A DNA stretch of 27,887 nt, taken from positions 1 through 27,887 of IMG/VR virus record IMGVR_UViG_3300042344_000751. One strand, given 5' to 3'. This document shows, one piece after another, positions 1 to 9,300 of this stretch. The position numbers and the translations under genes were made by a program. The notes under the pieces are model-generated. The model saw nothing but the letters and a program-made list of their open reading frames with translations. It did not search any database and was not told the origin of the DNA. Numbering within the stretch: the stretch's first letter is position 1; the number at the start of each line of letters is the position of its first letter. The DNA comes from a virus.

Positions 1-343
1 TGTACTAATTAATGGTGCTACATCTTCTACCTACAATGCTACTCAAGCTGGGTTTTATAAAGTTACTGTAACTAATAGTGCTGGTAGTGACACTTCTACT
101 TCTGTAAATGTTATAACTATAACAGCACCAACAATTACTACACAACCAGTAGGTGGTAATACACCATTAAATTTATCAGTAGTAGCTACTGGTACTGCTC
201 CATTAACTTATCAATGGTATAAAGATGATGTACTAATTAATGGTGCTACATCTTCTACCTACAATGCTACTCAAGCTGGGTTTTATAAAGTTACTGTAAC
301 TAATAGTGCTGGTAGTGACACTTCTACTTCTGTAAATGTTATA
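1..343 (+). repeat. Tandem Ig-domain DNA repeat, 228-bp period
   Basis: Bases 1-115 are identical to bases 229-343, an offset of 228 bp or 76 codons, which matches one Ig-like domain. Identity stops at 115/343, at the domain boundary with the propeller. The repeat probably continues left of the window. Perfect identity, including synonymous positions, points to recent duplication or gene conversion. Confidence 0.9.
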
Positions 344-1519
344 TTAGGAACGTTTAGTCAATTAGGATCAAATTTAAATGGTATAAATGGATCTGATGCT
401 TTTGGCGGTTCTGTATCTATAAATTCTAGTGGTGATATTATAGCTATTGGTGGTTTTGAAAATGATAATAATGGTTCTAACAGTGGGCATGTTAGAGTAT
501 ATAAATTAAATTATGATACTTGGTCTATTTTAGGATCTGATATTAATGGAGATGGGATATCTCATTATTTTGGGTGTGCTGTATCTTTAAATTCTAGTGG
601 TGATACTGTAATTATTGGTGGTTTAGGTAAAAATACAAATACTGGTTATGTTAAAGTATTAAGATATGATTCCAATAATAATAGATGGGATGTACTTGGT
701 AGTGTTATAGATGGGACTGCTACCAATACTTATTTTGGAACAAGTGTTTCTATAAATTCTGGTGGTGATATTATAGCTGTTGGAGCAAATGGTGCATCAT
801 CAGGGAGAGGTGTGGTTAAAGTGTATTCGTGGAATGGTTCTTCTTGGAATCAATTAGGTTCTGATATTGTTGGTATAACTAATGGTGAAGCTTCTGGAAG
901 TTCTGTTTCTTTGAACGCTGAAGGAAATAAATTAGCGATAGGATGTCCGAATCAAGCAACAAACAAAGGTGGTGTTAGAATATATCAGTATATAAATTCT
1001 TCTTGGACTCAATTAGGTTCTACTATAACTGGAACTAACAATAATGATCTTTTTGGGATTTCTGTTTCATTAAATGATGCTGGTGACAGAGTTGCTATTG
1101 GAGGTTGGGGTTATGATACTGGAAATATTAGTGGTGGACTTATGGGAACTGTAGGAAATGATGCTGGAAGAGCTAGTATATATTCATATAATAATAATTC
1201 TTGGACTATCATAGGTTCTCATATTAATGGTGAATCTGGAGATCGTTTTGGTGTTTCGATTAGTTTGAATGGTTTGGGAGATGTGGTAGCTATAGGTGCG
1301 AATCGCAATTCTACAAATAAAGGTTGTGTTAGAATATATTCATTATCATCAGATTCTACTTGGCAAAAAAAATATACAATAGTTGGACAATCTGATGGAG
1401 ACCAATCTGGATTAGCATTATCTTTAAATTCTTCGGGAGATGTTGTTGGTATAGGTGCTAGATACAATGATGGTGGAGGTACTGATAGTGGACATGTAAG
1501 AGTATATTACATCCCTTAA
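1..1519 (+). CDS. Adhesin with Ig-like repeats and C-terminal seven-bladed FG-GAP-type propeller (5'-truncated by window)
   Basis: The frame is open from base 2 to the stop at 1517-1519, giving 505 residues; the true start lies left of the window. A GTG near 812 falls inside a propeller repeat and is not the start. Residues 1-115 hold one partial and one complete Ig-like domain, with the pattern PLTYQWYKDD...Y.V.VTNSAGSDTS. From about residue 117 to the end there are seven repeats of W..LGS.I.G....FG.SVSLNSSGD.VAIG...GHVRVY, as in FG-GAP-like repeats of extracellular proteins. Seven copies is the usual number for a closed beta-propeller, so the C-terminus is probably a complete globular tip. 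It sits 14 bases before the next fibre gene on the same strand. I infer a tail-associated receptor-binding protein; the ligand is unknown. The Ig copies are near-perfect DNA duplicates. Confidence 0.8.
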   Translation, partial: VLINGATSSTYNATQAGFYKVTVTNSAGSDTSTSVNVITITAPTITTQPVGGNTPLNLSVVATGTAPLTYQWYKDDVLINGATSSTYNATQAGFYKVTVTNSAGSDTSTSVNVILGTFSQLGSNLNGINGSDAFGGSVSINSSGDIIAIGGFENDNNGSNSGHVRVYKLNYDTWSILGSDINGDGISHYFGCAVSLNSSGDTVIIGGLGKNTNTGYVKVLRYDSNNNRWDVLGSVIDGTATNTYFGTSVSINSGGDIIAVGANGASSGRGVVKVYSWNGSSWNQLGSDIVGITNGEASGSSVSLNAEGNKLAIGCPNQATNKGGVRIYQYINSSWTQLGSTITGTNNNDLFGISVSLNDAGDRVAIGGWGYDTGNISGGLMGTVGNDAGRASIYSYNNNSWTIIGSHINGESGDRFGVSISLNGLGDVVAIGANRNSTNKGCVRIYSLSSDSTWQKKYTIVGQSDGDQSGLALSLNSSGDVVGIGARYNDGGGTDSGHVRVYYIP

Positions 1520-1527
1520 AATAAATA
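1520..1527 (+). promoter_or_regulatory. Late-promoter-like box AATAAATA
   Basis: The box ends 6 nt before the ATG at 1534. It resembles the T4 late -10 element TATAAATA, and the same arrangement recurs at eight other starts here. It could instead be an A/T-rich translation signal. Confidence 0.5.
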
Positions 1528-1533
1528 AAGAAT

Positions 1534-2901
1534 ATGGCGGGAAAATCAATATCTGAATTAGTTGTAGCGAATATATTCGATGGGAATGAATATATTCCAC
1601 TTATTAAGAATGGAACTGCATATAGGGCAGATTTAAACTCTATAACATCATTCATTCAAAGTAATCTAGAAGCATTAACATATACTCAATATTTTGACGA
1701 AGGTGTTGCTGTTGCTAGTGTAAGTGCTGTAGATATTGTTGGAGAAGGTGTTTCTGCTGCATATAATTCTTTATCTAATCGTTTAACAATTACTGTTCCT
1801 AGACCAAAACAAGAATTATATAAAGATGGTACAGCAAAAAATGATGTAATTGGAATTAATTTTGTTGGAGATAATATTACTAAAACATACAATCCTTCAA
1901 ATGAGATTGCTACAGTAGAATTTTCAAATGAACTTCCAGAATCTGAAAATGGTCAAGTATTATATTATGATAATGGTTGGAAATCTATTTCTCCGAATAT
2001 TTTCATAAAACAAAGAGCTAAAATAAGAGAATCTGCAATAGAAGATATTAGTTATTTTAGTATTGGTAGTGGATTAAGTGCTTCTTTAAGTGAAGAAGGT
2101 GAATTACACATATTTAGAGTAAATGAATCTTCTGATACAATAGTTTTAAGTGGGGATTTTCAAGGAGAAGGAATTAATGAGATTAATGGTACTGTTATAG
2201 CATTAAGAGGTTATCCATTAGACGAAGCTGAACCCACAGATGGACAAGTTATGATGTGGAATGCTGCATTAACTGCATGGACACCTACTTCATCTACTGT
2301 AACATTAACTGGTGATATAAAAGTAACTGGTTCTGGACCTGTTTTAAGTTCAACAGTAACCAAAATACAAGGAGTATCAGTTGTTTCCACACCTCCAACG
2401 AATAATCAAACTTTTAAATATAATAGTTCCACAAATAGATTTGAATTTGTACCATTCCCAACATCTGTTAGTGTAAATGATGTTGTTGATCAAATTAAAA
2501 CTTACAAATCTGATGTTAATATCGTACAAAACGTTCCAGCAATTATTGAAGTTGGATTATTGACAAATAATTTCTATTATTATCAATTAGCAGCAACTGG
2601 TGATTATATTATTAATGTATCAGCTACATCATCTCAAGCATTATCATCTACTTTACCAATAGGAAAGTCTATGGATTTGAGTTTAGTATTGAATATGGTT
2701 GCTGGTAGAAATTTAACAGATTTTAATATTGATGGAGTTAAAATGGATATTAAATGGAAGGATGCAACAGTAGCATCTACAGATAATTTGACAGCATATC
2801 CCAACTCCTATAATTTATATGAATTTAAAATAATTAGATCTGGTGCAGGAGCAACTGCAAATGATTATTTGGTTTTGGGTAGTATAAGCAAATACGTCTA
2901 A
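1534..2901 (+). CDS. Phage tail fibre protein (455 aa)
   Basis: The N-terminus (residues 4-40, SISELVVANIFDGNEYIPLI then a T.R.DL..I segment) matches the short adaptor-like module that opens many phage fibres. A weaker version opens the two collar/RCC1 proteins at 3892 and 6066. The middle has fibre-type beta repeats: residues ~205-255 show LSGDF.GEG...NGTVIALRGYPL....PTDGQVMMWN, followed by W.P. The last ~130 residues form a beta-rich domain of unknown type, with no signal peptide or membrane segment. The ATG at 1534 is preceded by a late-type box. The gene lies 14 nt from both neighbours, and the context is entirely structural. The role of tail or baseplate fibre is inferred from module resemblance; the exact attachment partner is unknown. 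Confidence 0.7.
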   Translation: MAGKSISELVVANIFDGNEYIPLIKNGTAYRADLNSITSFIQSNLEALTYTQYFDEGVAVASVSAVDIVGEGVSAAYNSLSNRLTITVPRPKQELYKDGTAKNDVIGINFVGDNITKTYNPSNEIATVEFSNELPESENGQVLYYDNGWKSISPNIFIKQRAKIRESAIEDISYFSIGSGLSASLSEEGELHIFRVNESSDTIVLSGDFQGEGINEINGTVIALRGYPLDEAEPTDGQVMMWNAALTAWTPTSSTVTLTGDIKVTGSGPVLSSTVTKIQGVSVVSTPPTNNQTFKYNSSTNRFEFVPFPTSVSVNDVVDQIKTYKSDVNIVQNVPAIIEVGLLTNNFYYYQLAATGDYIINVSATSSQALSSTLPIGKSMDLSLVLNMVAGRNLTDFNIDGVKMDIKWKDATVASTDNLTAYPNSYNLYEFKIIRSGAGATANDYLVLGSISKYV

Positions 2902-2902
2902 T

Positions 2903-2909
2903 CTAAATA
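2903..2909 (+). promoter_or_regulatory. Late-promoter-like box CTAAATA
   Basis: The box ends 6 nt before the ATG at 2916 and begins 2 nt after the preceding stop codon. It is identical to the boxes at 10879, 18930 and complement 26678-26684. Confidence 0.55.
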
Positions 2910-2915
2910 AAATAT

Positions 2916-3872
2916 ATGATTGATCGTAGAATAGGGAAGATTAAAGTTAGGAGAGGAACTAATGATTGTAGAAAGACTATAATCTTTGATGAAGGTGAAC
3001 TTCTTTATACTACAGATACAAAAAGAATGTATGTTGGTGATGGTAAAACTTTAGGTGGTATTTTAGTATCAAATAAAAACATCGTCACAGTGATGGATAG
3101 TACTATTGCAACAGATTCGATGGAATCTGGTGATTTAGTATATAATCAACGTAAAGATATTACATATATTGTTGATACTAATAGAACTTTAGTACCAATA
3201 TTAATTGGTTGTAGAGGATTGTTAGGCGTTTTTGAGAATTATCTTCCTTTAGCTGGAGGAACTATGTATGGAAGCATCAACATGGCAGATAATAAAGTTT
3301 ATGATGTTCCATGGCCAGCACAAAATAAAGATGCTGTTCCTAAAATTTACGTAGATAAGAGATATAAAGAACTCTATGATATTATGCTTGGATTGAAAAA
3401 GCAGTTAGATGATATTGGAGATGATATATTTCTTGTTCTTGAAAATGATAAAAATAAGAGAACTTATAATGTATTACTTCAAAATAACAAGAACATATAT
3501 TCTGAAGGAGAGACTGCTGTATTTTTGCTTGATACTGTTAATGTTCCTAATGAAACAGTATTATACTGGGAAATTTTAGGAACGATTACAGCACCAGATA
3601 TTTTAGGAAATATATATACTGGAGAAGTTACAATTAATAATAATAAGGGAACTATTAATGTATCATTTTTAGTTGATAGTATACCAGCAGAAGTTGAGAC
3701 GGCTAGATTATTATTAAAAGATGCTAGTGGTGTATTTTTGGCAGCTAGTCCTATAATAACACTAAGAGATGAAGTTGTGAATGAAGTTGGTAGATTGTTA
3801 ACTACTGATGGAACACCTATTGATACTTCAGAAGGTAATAATATTTTATCGGAGGGGATTTCAATTAGTTAA
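2916..3872 (+). CDS. Fibre protein with Mtd-like N-terminal domain and Calx-beta-like C-terminal domain (318 aa)
   Basis: Residues ~6-50 (KIKVRRGTNDCRKTIIFDEGELLYTTDT then RMYVGDG) match the N-terminal domain of phage fibre proteins related to the major tropism determinant (RRGT...GEL.Y.TDT.R.Y.GDG). Residues ~112-150 carry the common fibre repeat GGTMYGSINMADNKV..VPWP..N.DAV.K.YVDKRY. A short probable helix follows at ~150-175. Residues ~185-300 resemble a Calx-beta/SVQ-type Ig-fold (YSEGETAVFLLDTVNVPN then ETVLYWEILGTI..PDI.G...GEVTINN). Mtd_N domains are trimeric fibre anchors in characterised phages. The gene precedes the first collar-RCC1 gene, so it may be the shaft partner of that tip. 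The pairing is inference; the domain calls are fairly secure. Confidence 0.72.
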   Translation: MIDRRIGKIKVRRGTNDCRKTIIFDEGELLYTTDTKRMYVGDGKTLGGILVSNKNIVTVMDSTIATDSMESGDLVYNQRKDITYIVDTNRTLVPILIGCRGLLGVFENYLPLAGGTMYGSINMADNKVYDVPWPAQNKDAVPKIYVDKRYKELYDIMLGLKKQLDDIGDDIFLVLENDKNKRTYNVLLQNNKNIYSEGETAVFLLDTVNVPNETVLYWEILGTITAPDILGNIYTGEVTINNNKGTINVSFLVDSIPAEVETARLLLKDASGVFLAASPIITLRDEVVNEVGRLLTTDGTPIDTSEGNNILSEGISIS

Positions 3873-3878
3873 TTTTTA

Positions 3879-3885
3879 TTAAATA
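3879..3885 (+). promoter_or_regulatory. Late-promoter-like box TTAAATA
   Basis: The box ends 6 nt before the ATG at 3892, within the 19-nt gap after the previous stop. It departs from the CTAAATA form only at the first base. Confidence 0.45.
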
Positions 3886-3891
3886 TATTTT

Positions 3892-6051
3892 ATGTCCGAC
3901 ATTAAGATTAATGATATTCCTTTATTGACTGGCGCATTAAAAGGGGATGCAACAACAGTTGTTGTTCAGAATTTAGATACCAGAAGAATTACTATACAAT
4001 CTCTTTCTGCTATTATAGCTAATGCTGTTCCTTCGGATACTCCAGTTGGACAAGTATCATTTTTTGCTACTACGGTTCCACCTAATGGTTGGATAGAATG
4101 TAAAGGTACTAGATTGAATATTGTTGGTGAATTTAATGAACTTTATAAAGTTATTGGTCATACATTTACAGATATATTAAATCCTTCTGTAGATAAAACA
4201 AAATATTTTTATGCTCCAGATTTAAGAGGATATTTTATTAGAGCATTAGATAATGGAGCTAATGTTGATGAAGATGTTAGTAGAAAGTTGGGAAGTATTC
4301 AAGAAGATAGCATTGAAAAACATACACATAATATTCAAACTACTGTAAATTCAGGAGGTGTTGCAGCTTCTAATTATCCTCCAGATTCTAATACAAATCC
4401 ATTATATGATGTTCCTACATCAGAAACTGGTGGTGTTGAAACACGACCAAAGAATGTAGCATTAATGGCATGTATTAAATATTCTGCTGCTAAAGGTCCA
4501 GCAACTCCAGTAACACCAACTAATCCAACTACTAATTCTGGTATAGATATATCTACAAATTCTGGTAATGTTGGTAGTGTTACAGGATTAAAATTTACAG
4601 GAAATGTTGATGTAACTAAAACTGGTGATGTAGCAACTATAAATGTTAAAAGTTCTGGTTCTGGCGGTCGTCCAAATGTTTTGGGATTTCCAGTATTTAA
4701 GGATTCTTATTGGACAAGATGTGTAATAACGGATGAACCATCTTTAATTGGTTGGGGTACACATGCTTACGATAAAGATGGTGCGTGGAGAAATATGGAC
4801 CCATATGTTGCTTTAGTTAATCCACCTAGTAGATATAGATTTGATAATTTTTATTTGATTGATAATCCAGATTTAAAAATTGTAAAAGCTATATCTTCGG
4901 TATATTTTCAATGTGTATTACTAAGTGATGGTACATTATGGGTTAATGGATATGATTATGCTGATGGAAGGACTGGGTTGGGCAACAAGAATAATAAAAG
5001 CACTAATGGGTTTAAGAAAGTTAATACTAATATTAAATTTTCTGATTTTGATATTTCAGTAGATAATGATAGTGGAAATATTAGTTTTGCAGCTATTGAA
5101 ACTGGGACAAAAAAATTATATACTTGGGGTCTAAATGGTTTTGGACAATTAGGACAAGGTTCAACTACTGTTGTAGATAAACCAACATTAGTATCTGATA
5201 ATTCAACGAAAGCTGTTAGACAAGTTGTTTTCTCTGCTCATAGTAAAACAGGTGAATCAAAATTATTGGTATTATATGATGATAATACGTTGTATGCTTG
5301 TGGCTATAATAATTATGGTCAATTGGGGATAGGAAACACTACAAATCAAACAAAATTAACTCAATGCAAAAAGAATAGTACTACATTAGTTTCTGATGCT
5401 AAAAGAATCGTTGAGAGTGGGTGGGGTAATTATTATAATAGTGGTTATATTAGCACATCAGATGAATTTTATGCGTGTGGATATAATGGTGTTGGGAATA
5501 TCGGTGATGGAACTAAAACTAATTCAAGCTTTTTTTTAAAATCAAATATACCAGAAAAAGTAAAAGATGTGGTTACTTCTTCGGGGTATAATTATGGTAC
5601 AAATTATTTGGCATTAGGAATGTCTGGGAAAATGTATTCATGGGGTAGAAATGCTCATGGCCAATTAGGACATGGTAATACAACAGAAATAACTTCTCCA
5701 AAATTAATACAAAGCATGTCTGGAATTCCAATACAAAAAATATTTGGTTACGATGGTTGGGGTGATGGTAGAGCATTTGGTTGCTTGGATACTAATGGTA
5801 GAGTTTATATGACTGGATATAATATACCTGAACCTCCAGACTTTTTATTAAGTCAAAGCACAACTAGCTATACTAGAATGAATGTTCCAGATAAAGTTGT
5901 TGATATGGTGTTATTGGGTGGTGATAATAATCAAGGACATTTTTATGCTGCATTATTTTTAACTCAGGGTGGTAAAGTGTTTTCTTTCGGGCATTATAGT
6001 AATATTGAAAGCAATACGTCTACATCATTTCCTGTAGAAATAAGAATTTAA
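3892..6051 (+). CDS. Tail fibre with phage tail collar domain and C-terminal RCC1-like beta-propeller (719 aa)
   Basis: Three modules are visible. Residues 1-45 (SDIKINDIPLLTG...VVVQNLDTRRITIQSLSAII) are the short fibre adaptor shared with the gene at 6066. Residues ~50-200 are a phage tail collar domain: PVGQVSFFATT.PPNGWIEC.G, PDLRGYFIRALD at 109-120, GS.QEDS..KHTHN at 134-147, and ETRPKNVALMACIKY near 183-197. From residue ~285 to the end come RCC1-type repeats with strands such as LYTWGLNGFGQLGQGS, LYACGYNNYGQLGIGN and MYSWGRNAHGQLGHGN. I count about seven blades, plus a first/last strand pair that could close the ring. Collar domains occur in short tail fibres and baseplate fibres. The propeller probably forms the receptor-binding tip, though its target is unknown. 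Confidence 0.82.
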   Translation: MSDIKINDIPLLTGALKGDATTVVVQNLDTRRITIQSLSAIIANAVPSDTPVGQVSFFATTVPPNGWIECKGTRLNIVGEFNELYKVIGHTFTDILNPSVDKTKYFYAPDLRGYFIRALDNGANVDEDVSRKLGSIQEDSIEKHTHNIQTTVNSGGVAASNYPPDSNTNPLYDVPTSETGGVETRPKNVALMACIKYSAAKGPATPVTPTNPTTNSGIDISTNSGNVGSVTGLKFTGNVDVTKTGDVATINVKSSGSGGRPNVLGFPVFKDSYWTRCVITDEPSLIGWGTHAYDKDGAWRNMDPYVALVNPPSRYRFDNFYLIDNPDLKIVKAISSVYFQCVLLSDGTLWVNGYDYADGRTGLGNKNNKSTNGFKKVNTNIKFSDFDISVDNDSGNISFAAIETGTKKLYTWGLNGFGQLGQGSTTVVDKPTLVSDNSTKAVRQVVFSAHSKTGESKLLVLYDDNTLYACGYNNYGQLGIGNTTNQTKLTQCKKNSTTLVSDAKRIVESGWGNYYNSGYISTSDEFYACGYNGVGNIGDGTKTNSSFFLKSNIPEKVKDVVTSSGYNYGTNYLALGMSGKMYSWGRNAHGQLGHGNTTEITSPKLIQSMSGIPIQKIFGYDGWGDGRAFGCLDTNGRVYMTGYNIPEPPDFLLSQSTTSYTRMNVPDKVVDMVLLGGDNNQGHFYAALFLTQGGKVFSFGHYSNIESNTSTSFPVEIRI

Positions 6052-6053
6052 TA

Positions 6054-6060
6054 TTAAATA
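6054..6060 (+). promoter_or_regulatory. Late-promoter-like box TTAAATA
   Basis: The box ends 5 nt before the ATG at 6066 and starts just after the stop codon at 6049-6051. The following genes at 8325 and 9301 have short gaps and no exact box, so they probably share its transcript. Confidence 0.5.
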
Positions 6061-6065
6061 AAGTT

Positions 6066-8318
6066 ATGTCTGATGTAAGAATAGATGAAATACCCTTATT
6101 AAACACGCCATCTTCTCCTCTTAAGGGAAGTGCTAGTGCTGTTATATTACAAGATAATAGTACATTAAGAGTTAGAGTATCTGCTTTATCTTCAACTATT
6201 TATGATGCTGTAGTTGAAAACAATCCATCAGATATACCAGTTGGTCAAATAGCTTTTTTTGCTAGAAATACAGCACCTGAAGGTTGGTTAGTTTGTGATG
6301 GAACATTATTAATAAGAGGCACACCATCATCTCCGGGATTATATGATGCATTATATGAGGCTATTGGAACTACTTTTAATAGAAATACTGATACAGATAC
6401 TACAAAATTTAGAATACCAGATTTAAGAGGGAAATTTTTAAGATCATGGCAAGATAGTCCTACTGGGGATGATGCTGGTAGAGTGTTTGGAAGTTATCAA
6501 GAAGATGCATTAAAGTCACATAGACACGAATTGAAGGACAATGCTGGACCTGATGGAGATAATGATAGTCGTTTTGATTCTGGTGGTCAGGCACAAGCTG
6601 AAGCAGAAACCGTATATACTCAATATACTGGTGGGGATGAAACTCGTCCTAAAAATATAGCATTATTAGCATGTATAAGATATGCTCAAGTTAAAGTCTC
6701 TTCATCTATTACGAATCCATTAATTGCACCTAATTCTGGTATTACTGTTAAAGTTGGTGATACATTATATAGTAATGTAAAAGATCTAGAAATTATTGGA
6801 AGCGAAGTAACAGCAGTTAAGCAAAATGATTTATTGAAGCTATCTTTAGATAAGATAGAATCTACAACTGATACAAATACAAATACAGAAATTAATACAA
6901 TTAAAACTACGGATAAAATTGTTGATGTTGTTAGAAGACCAATAATATTAGGGATAGTTCCAGATTACTTGAATAGAAATGAAAGGTTGATTATTACATC
7001 TGATCCAGCTATTGTTGCATGGGGTAATAATTTTGAAAATAATTTAGATCCAAAAGCGAATGATGTATGGCCTCCTCAAAGAGTAAGATTTGAGGATAAT
7101 TTTTTATTTGAAAATAGAAATATTAAATTTACTAAAGTTTTAACGAGTTCTTATTGGAAATTGGCATTATTAAGTGATGGATCTTTATGGATTTGTGGTT
7201 ATGCTAATAATATTGCTTATCTTGGTATACCTAAAAATCTTAAAACAGCAGGATTTGTAAAAATTAATACGTCGATAAAGTTTAAAGATGTGGATTTTGC
7301 TGTAGATAATAATGGTAGAGATATATCAATTGCTGGAATTGGTATTGATAATAAATTATATACTTGGGGTAGAAATGATGCTGGTGAATGTGGTCATGGG
7401 AGCAAGACTGCAATAAGTGGTCCAACATTGGTAGAAAGTGTTAAAACTAAAGACGTTAAACAAGTAGTTATGTCAGCAAATGATGGGGCTACTTGTAATA
7501 TGAAAGTGTTATTTACAGATGGAACGTTGTGGGCTAGTGGAAGTAATGGTCAAGGACAATTAGGCGTTAAGGATAATACAGAAAAAACAACATTAACTCA
7601 GTGTAAAGACAGTGCAGGAACTGCTATAACTAATATTAAATTTATAGTTAAAGGAAATTGGCCAAATCTATTTCAAGGTGCTTGTGTATCTAATGATGGT
7701 AAAGTGTATACATGCGGTAGAAATAATAATGGACATTTAGGACTTGGAGATAAAACGGATAGAAATTATTATAGTCAAGTGACAATACCTGATAATAAAA
7801 AAATTGTTTCTATGGTTGGAACTGCCTATAATACAAATACCTCTTATATGGCATTGGATGAAGATGGTAGCATTTATACGTGGGGTAATAATAGTTATGG
7901 ATTAATAGGTGATGGTACTAGAAATGTAAGAGTATCTCCATATAAAGTTACTAATGGTAAAATAGCTTCCGTTAAAATTGCTAAATTATATGCTTCTGGT
8001 GGTTATGGTAATACCAGTGCATTTGGTTGTATTGATGTAAATAAAAATGTTTGGATGGCTGGATATTATATACCAGATTATCTTAGTTATGGTGATAACT
8101 ATTCTTCAACATTTATAAAAATGCCAATTAATTCTGTAGAAGACATGGTGATGCATTCTGGTTATAGTGCTGATTTTAATACACATTATAATCATATGGC
8201 TACTACATTTTTAGTTGAAAATAGTAGAATTTTTAGTTTTGGTATTAATGGTAAATCATCAACATTTGGTGCAAGACAAGAGGATTATATGTTCCCAGTT
8301 GAAGTATTCGTATCTTAA
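6066..8318 (+). CDS. Tail fibre with phage tail collar domain and C-terminal RCC1-like beta-propeller (750 aa), paralogue of the gene at 3892
   Basis: It has the same architecture as its upstream neighbour. An adaptor lies at residues 1-50 (SDVRIDEIPLLNT...SAVILQDNSTLRVRVSALSS). The collar domain lies at ~55-205, with VGQIAFFARNTAPEGWLVCD near 58, PDLRGKFLRSW near 118 and GDETRPKNIALLACIRYAQ near 193. RCC1-type repeats run from ~315 to the end, for example LYTWGRNDAGECGHGS, VYTCGRNNNGHLGLGD and IYTWGNNSYGLIGDGT. The two proteins align along their whole length but have diverged, so this is an older tandem duplication rather than a recent copy. A short linker with a TDTNTNTE run (~270-290) separates collar from propeller. 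The two probably offer alternative or complementary receptor tips; specificity is unknown. Confidence 0.82.
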   Translation: MSDVRIDEIPLLNTPSSPLKGSASAVILQDNSTLRVRVSALSSTIYDAVVENNPSDIPVGQIAFFARNTAPEGWLVCDGTLLIRGTPSSPGLYDALYEAIGTTFNRNTDTDTTKFRIPDLRGKFLRSWQDSPTGDDAGRVFGSYQEDALKSHRHELKDNAGPDGDNDSRFDSGGQAQAEAETVYTQYTGGDETRPKNIALLACIRYAQVKVSSSITNPLIAPNSGITVKVGDTLYSNVKDLEIIGSEVTAVKQNDLLKLSLDKIESTTDTNTNTEINTIKTTDKIVDVVRRPIILGIVPDYLNRNERLIITSDPAIVAWGNNFENNLDPKANDVWPPQRVRFEDNFLFENRNIKFTKVLTSSYWKLALLSDGSLWICGYANNIAYLGIPKNLKTAGFVKINTSIKFKDVDFAVDNNGRDISIAGIGIDNKLYTWGRNDAGECGHGSKTAISGPTLVESVKTKDVKQVVMSANDGATCNMKVLFTDGTLWASGSNGQGQLGVKDNTEKTTLTQCKDSAGTAITNIKFIVKGNWPNLFQGACVSNDGKVYTCGRNNNGHLGLGDKTDRNYYSQVTIPDNKKIVSMVGTAYNTNTSYMALDEDGSIYTWGNNSYGLIGDGTRNVRVSPYKVTNGKIASVKIAKLYASGGYGNTSAFGCIDVNKNVWMAGYYIPDYLSYGDNYSSTFIKMPINSVEDMVMHSGYSADFNTHYNHMATTFLVENSRIFSFGINGKSSTFGARQEDYMFPVEVFVS

Positions 8319-8324
8319 AAATTT

Positions 8325-9293
8325 ATGGCAGAACAAATTAAAGCAGTAATTAAGTTGCGCCGTGGCTCAGAACCTGAACGGTTAGCTACGTCTGTTCAAG
8401 AAGGTGAAATTGTATATTCTACCAATAAAAAAAGAGTTTATGTTGGAGATGGGGCGACTAATGGAGGAAATTTAGTTGGGAATAAAACTTTCTTTACTGA
8501 CAATGTTAGTAATCTAACATTAGCTACACAAGGAGATTTTTGGTATAATACTAGTACTAATATATTATATTCATTAACTGGTTCTGATTCAGTAGGATTT
8601 AATTCTTATAGGAGAATGAGTCAGTTGCCAGATAATTCTACAATAGAATTTAATTCAAATGGTCTTTTTAGCGTCAAATCAAGCGCATTAAATTTCTATC
8701 CAAAAGATGGTGGAAAAATTGGTGGTGATATTGACATGGATGGTACTTATAATATAATAAATCTTAAAGATCCAACATCACCTAAACATCCAGTAACATT
8801 AGGTTATTTTGATACAAAATTTGGAGACATCAACACAAAAATAAATCAATTAAGTTCTAGTTCTGATAATAAATTTGTCAAAAAAGAAGGTGATACAATG
8901 ACTGGTAAATTAACCATTCAAACAGCTGAAAGTGTTGCACTAGATTTGAAAAAGAATTTAACATTAAATGATAATTTAATTGAAAGATTTTCTCCTAAAA
9001 TAAAAACTATTACTGCTAGTACATATACTTTAACACAAGCTGATAATGGTTGTATACTTTGTTTTGAGCCAACAGCTGTTGGTAATATTGTTGTCACTGT
9101 TCCTAAATTATCTGTAGGATTTAATGCGATGTTTGTTCAAATGAAAACTGACACAGTATATGTCTTACCATCTGATAATACTGTATTAGTTCTTCAGCTT
9201 GATTCAAATCAAGCAATTAGAAAGCAATATGGTGTTGCTAATATTGTTTGTATAAAGGATTCTACTTATATATTATCTGGCGATTTAACTTAA
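8325..9293 (+). CDS. Mtd_N-type tail fibre shaft protein (322 aa)
   Basis: Residues ~6-50 form an Mtd-like N-terminal domain: AVIKLRRGSEPERLATSVQE, then GEIVYSTNKKRVYVGDGA. Two fibre shaft motifs follow: GGKIGGDIDMDG....INLKDP...K.PVTLGYFD near residues 128-163, and VKKEGDTMTGKLTIQ near 185-198. The last ~100 residues form a beta domain (TLTQADNGCILCF...TVPKL..GFNAMF...YILSGDLT) that is clearly homologous to the end of the 354-aa protein at 10891. The gene starts only 6 nt after the preceding stop, has no exact late box and is followed 7 nt later by a propeller gene. It and the next gene form a pair that is repeated at 10891-13092. The likely role is a trimeric shaft carrying the separate RCC1 tip; the pairing is inferred from gene order. 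Confidence 0.72.
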   Translation: MAEQIKAVIKLRRGSEPERLATSVQEGEIVYSTNKKRVYVGDGATNGGNLVGNKTFFTDNVSNLTLATQGDFWYNTSTNILYSLTGSDSVGFNSYRRMSQLPDNSTIEFNSNGLFSVKSSALNFYPKDGGKIGGDIDMDGTYNIINLKDPTSPKHPVTLGYFDTKFGDINTKINQLSSSSDNKFVKKEGDTMTGKLTIQTAESVALDLKKNLTLNDNLIERFSPKIKTITASTYTLTQADNGCILCFEPTAVGNIVVTVPKLSVGFNAMFVQMKTDTVYVLPSDNTVLVLQLDSNQAIRKQYGVANIVCIKDSTYILSGDLT

Positions 9294-9300
9294 TATCTAT

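Noticed and set aside
1219-1655. Minus-strand open frames beneath the propeller and the following fibre gene
   Set aside because: They mirror repetitive coding sequence on the other strand, have no recognisable domain and would overlap well-supported genes.
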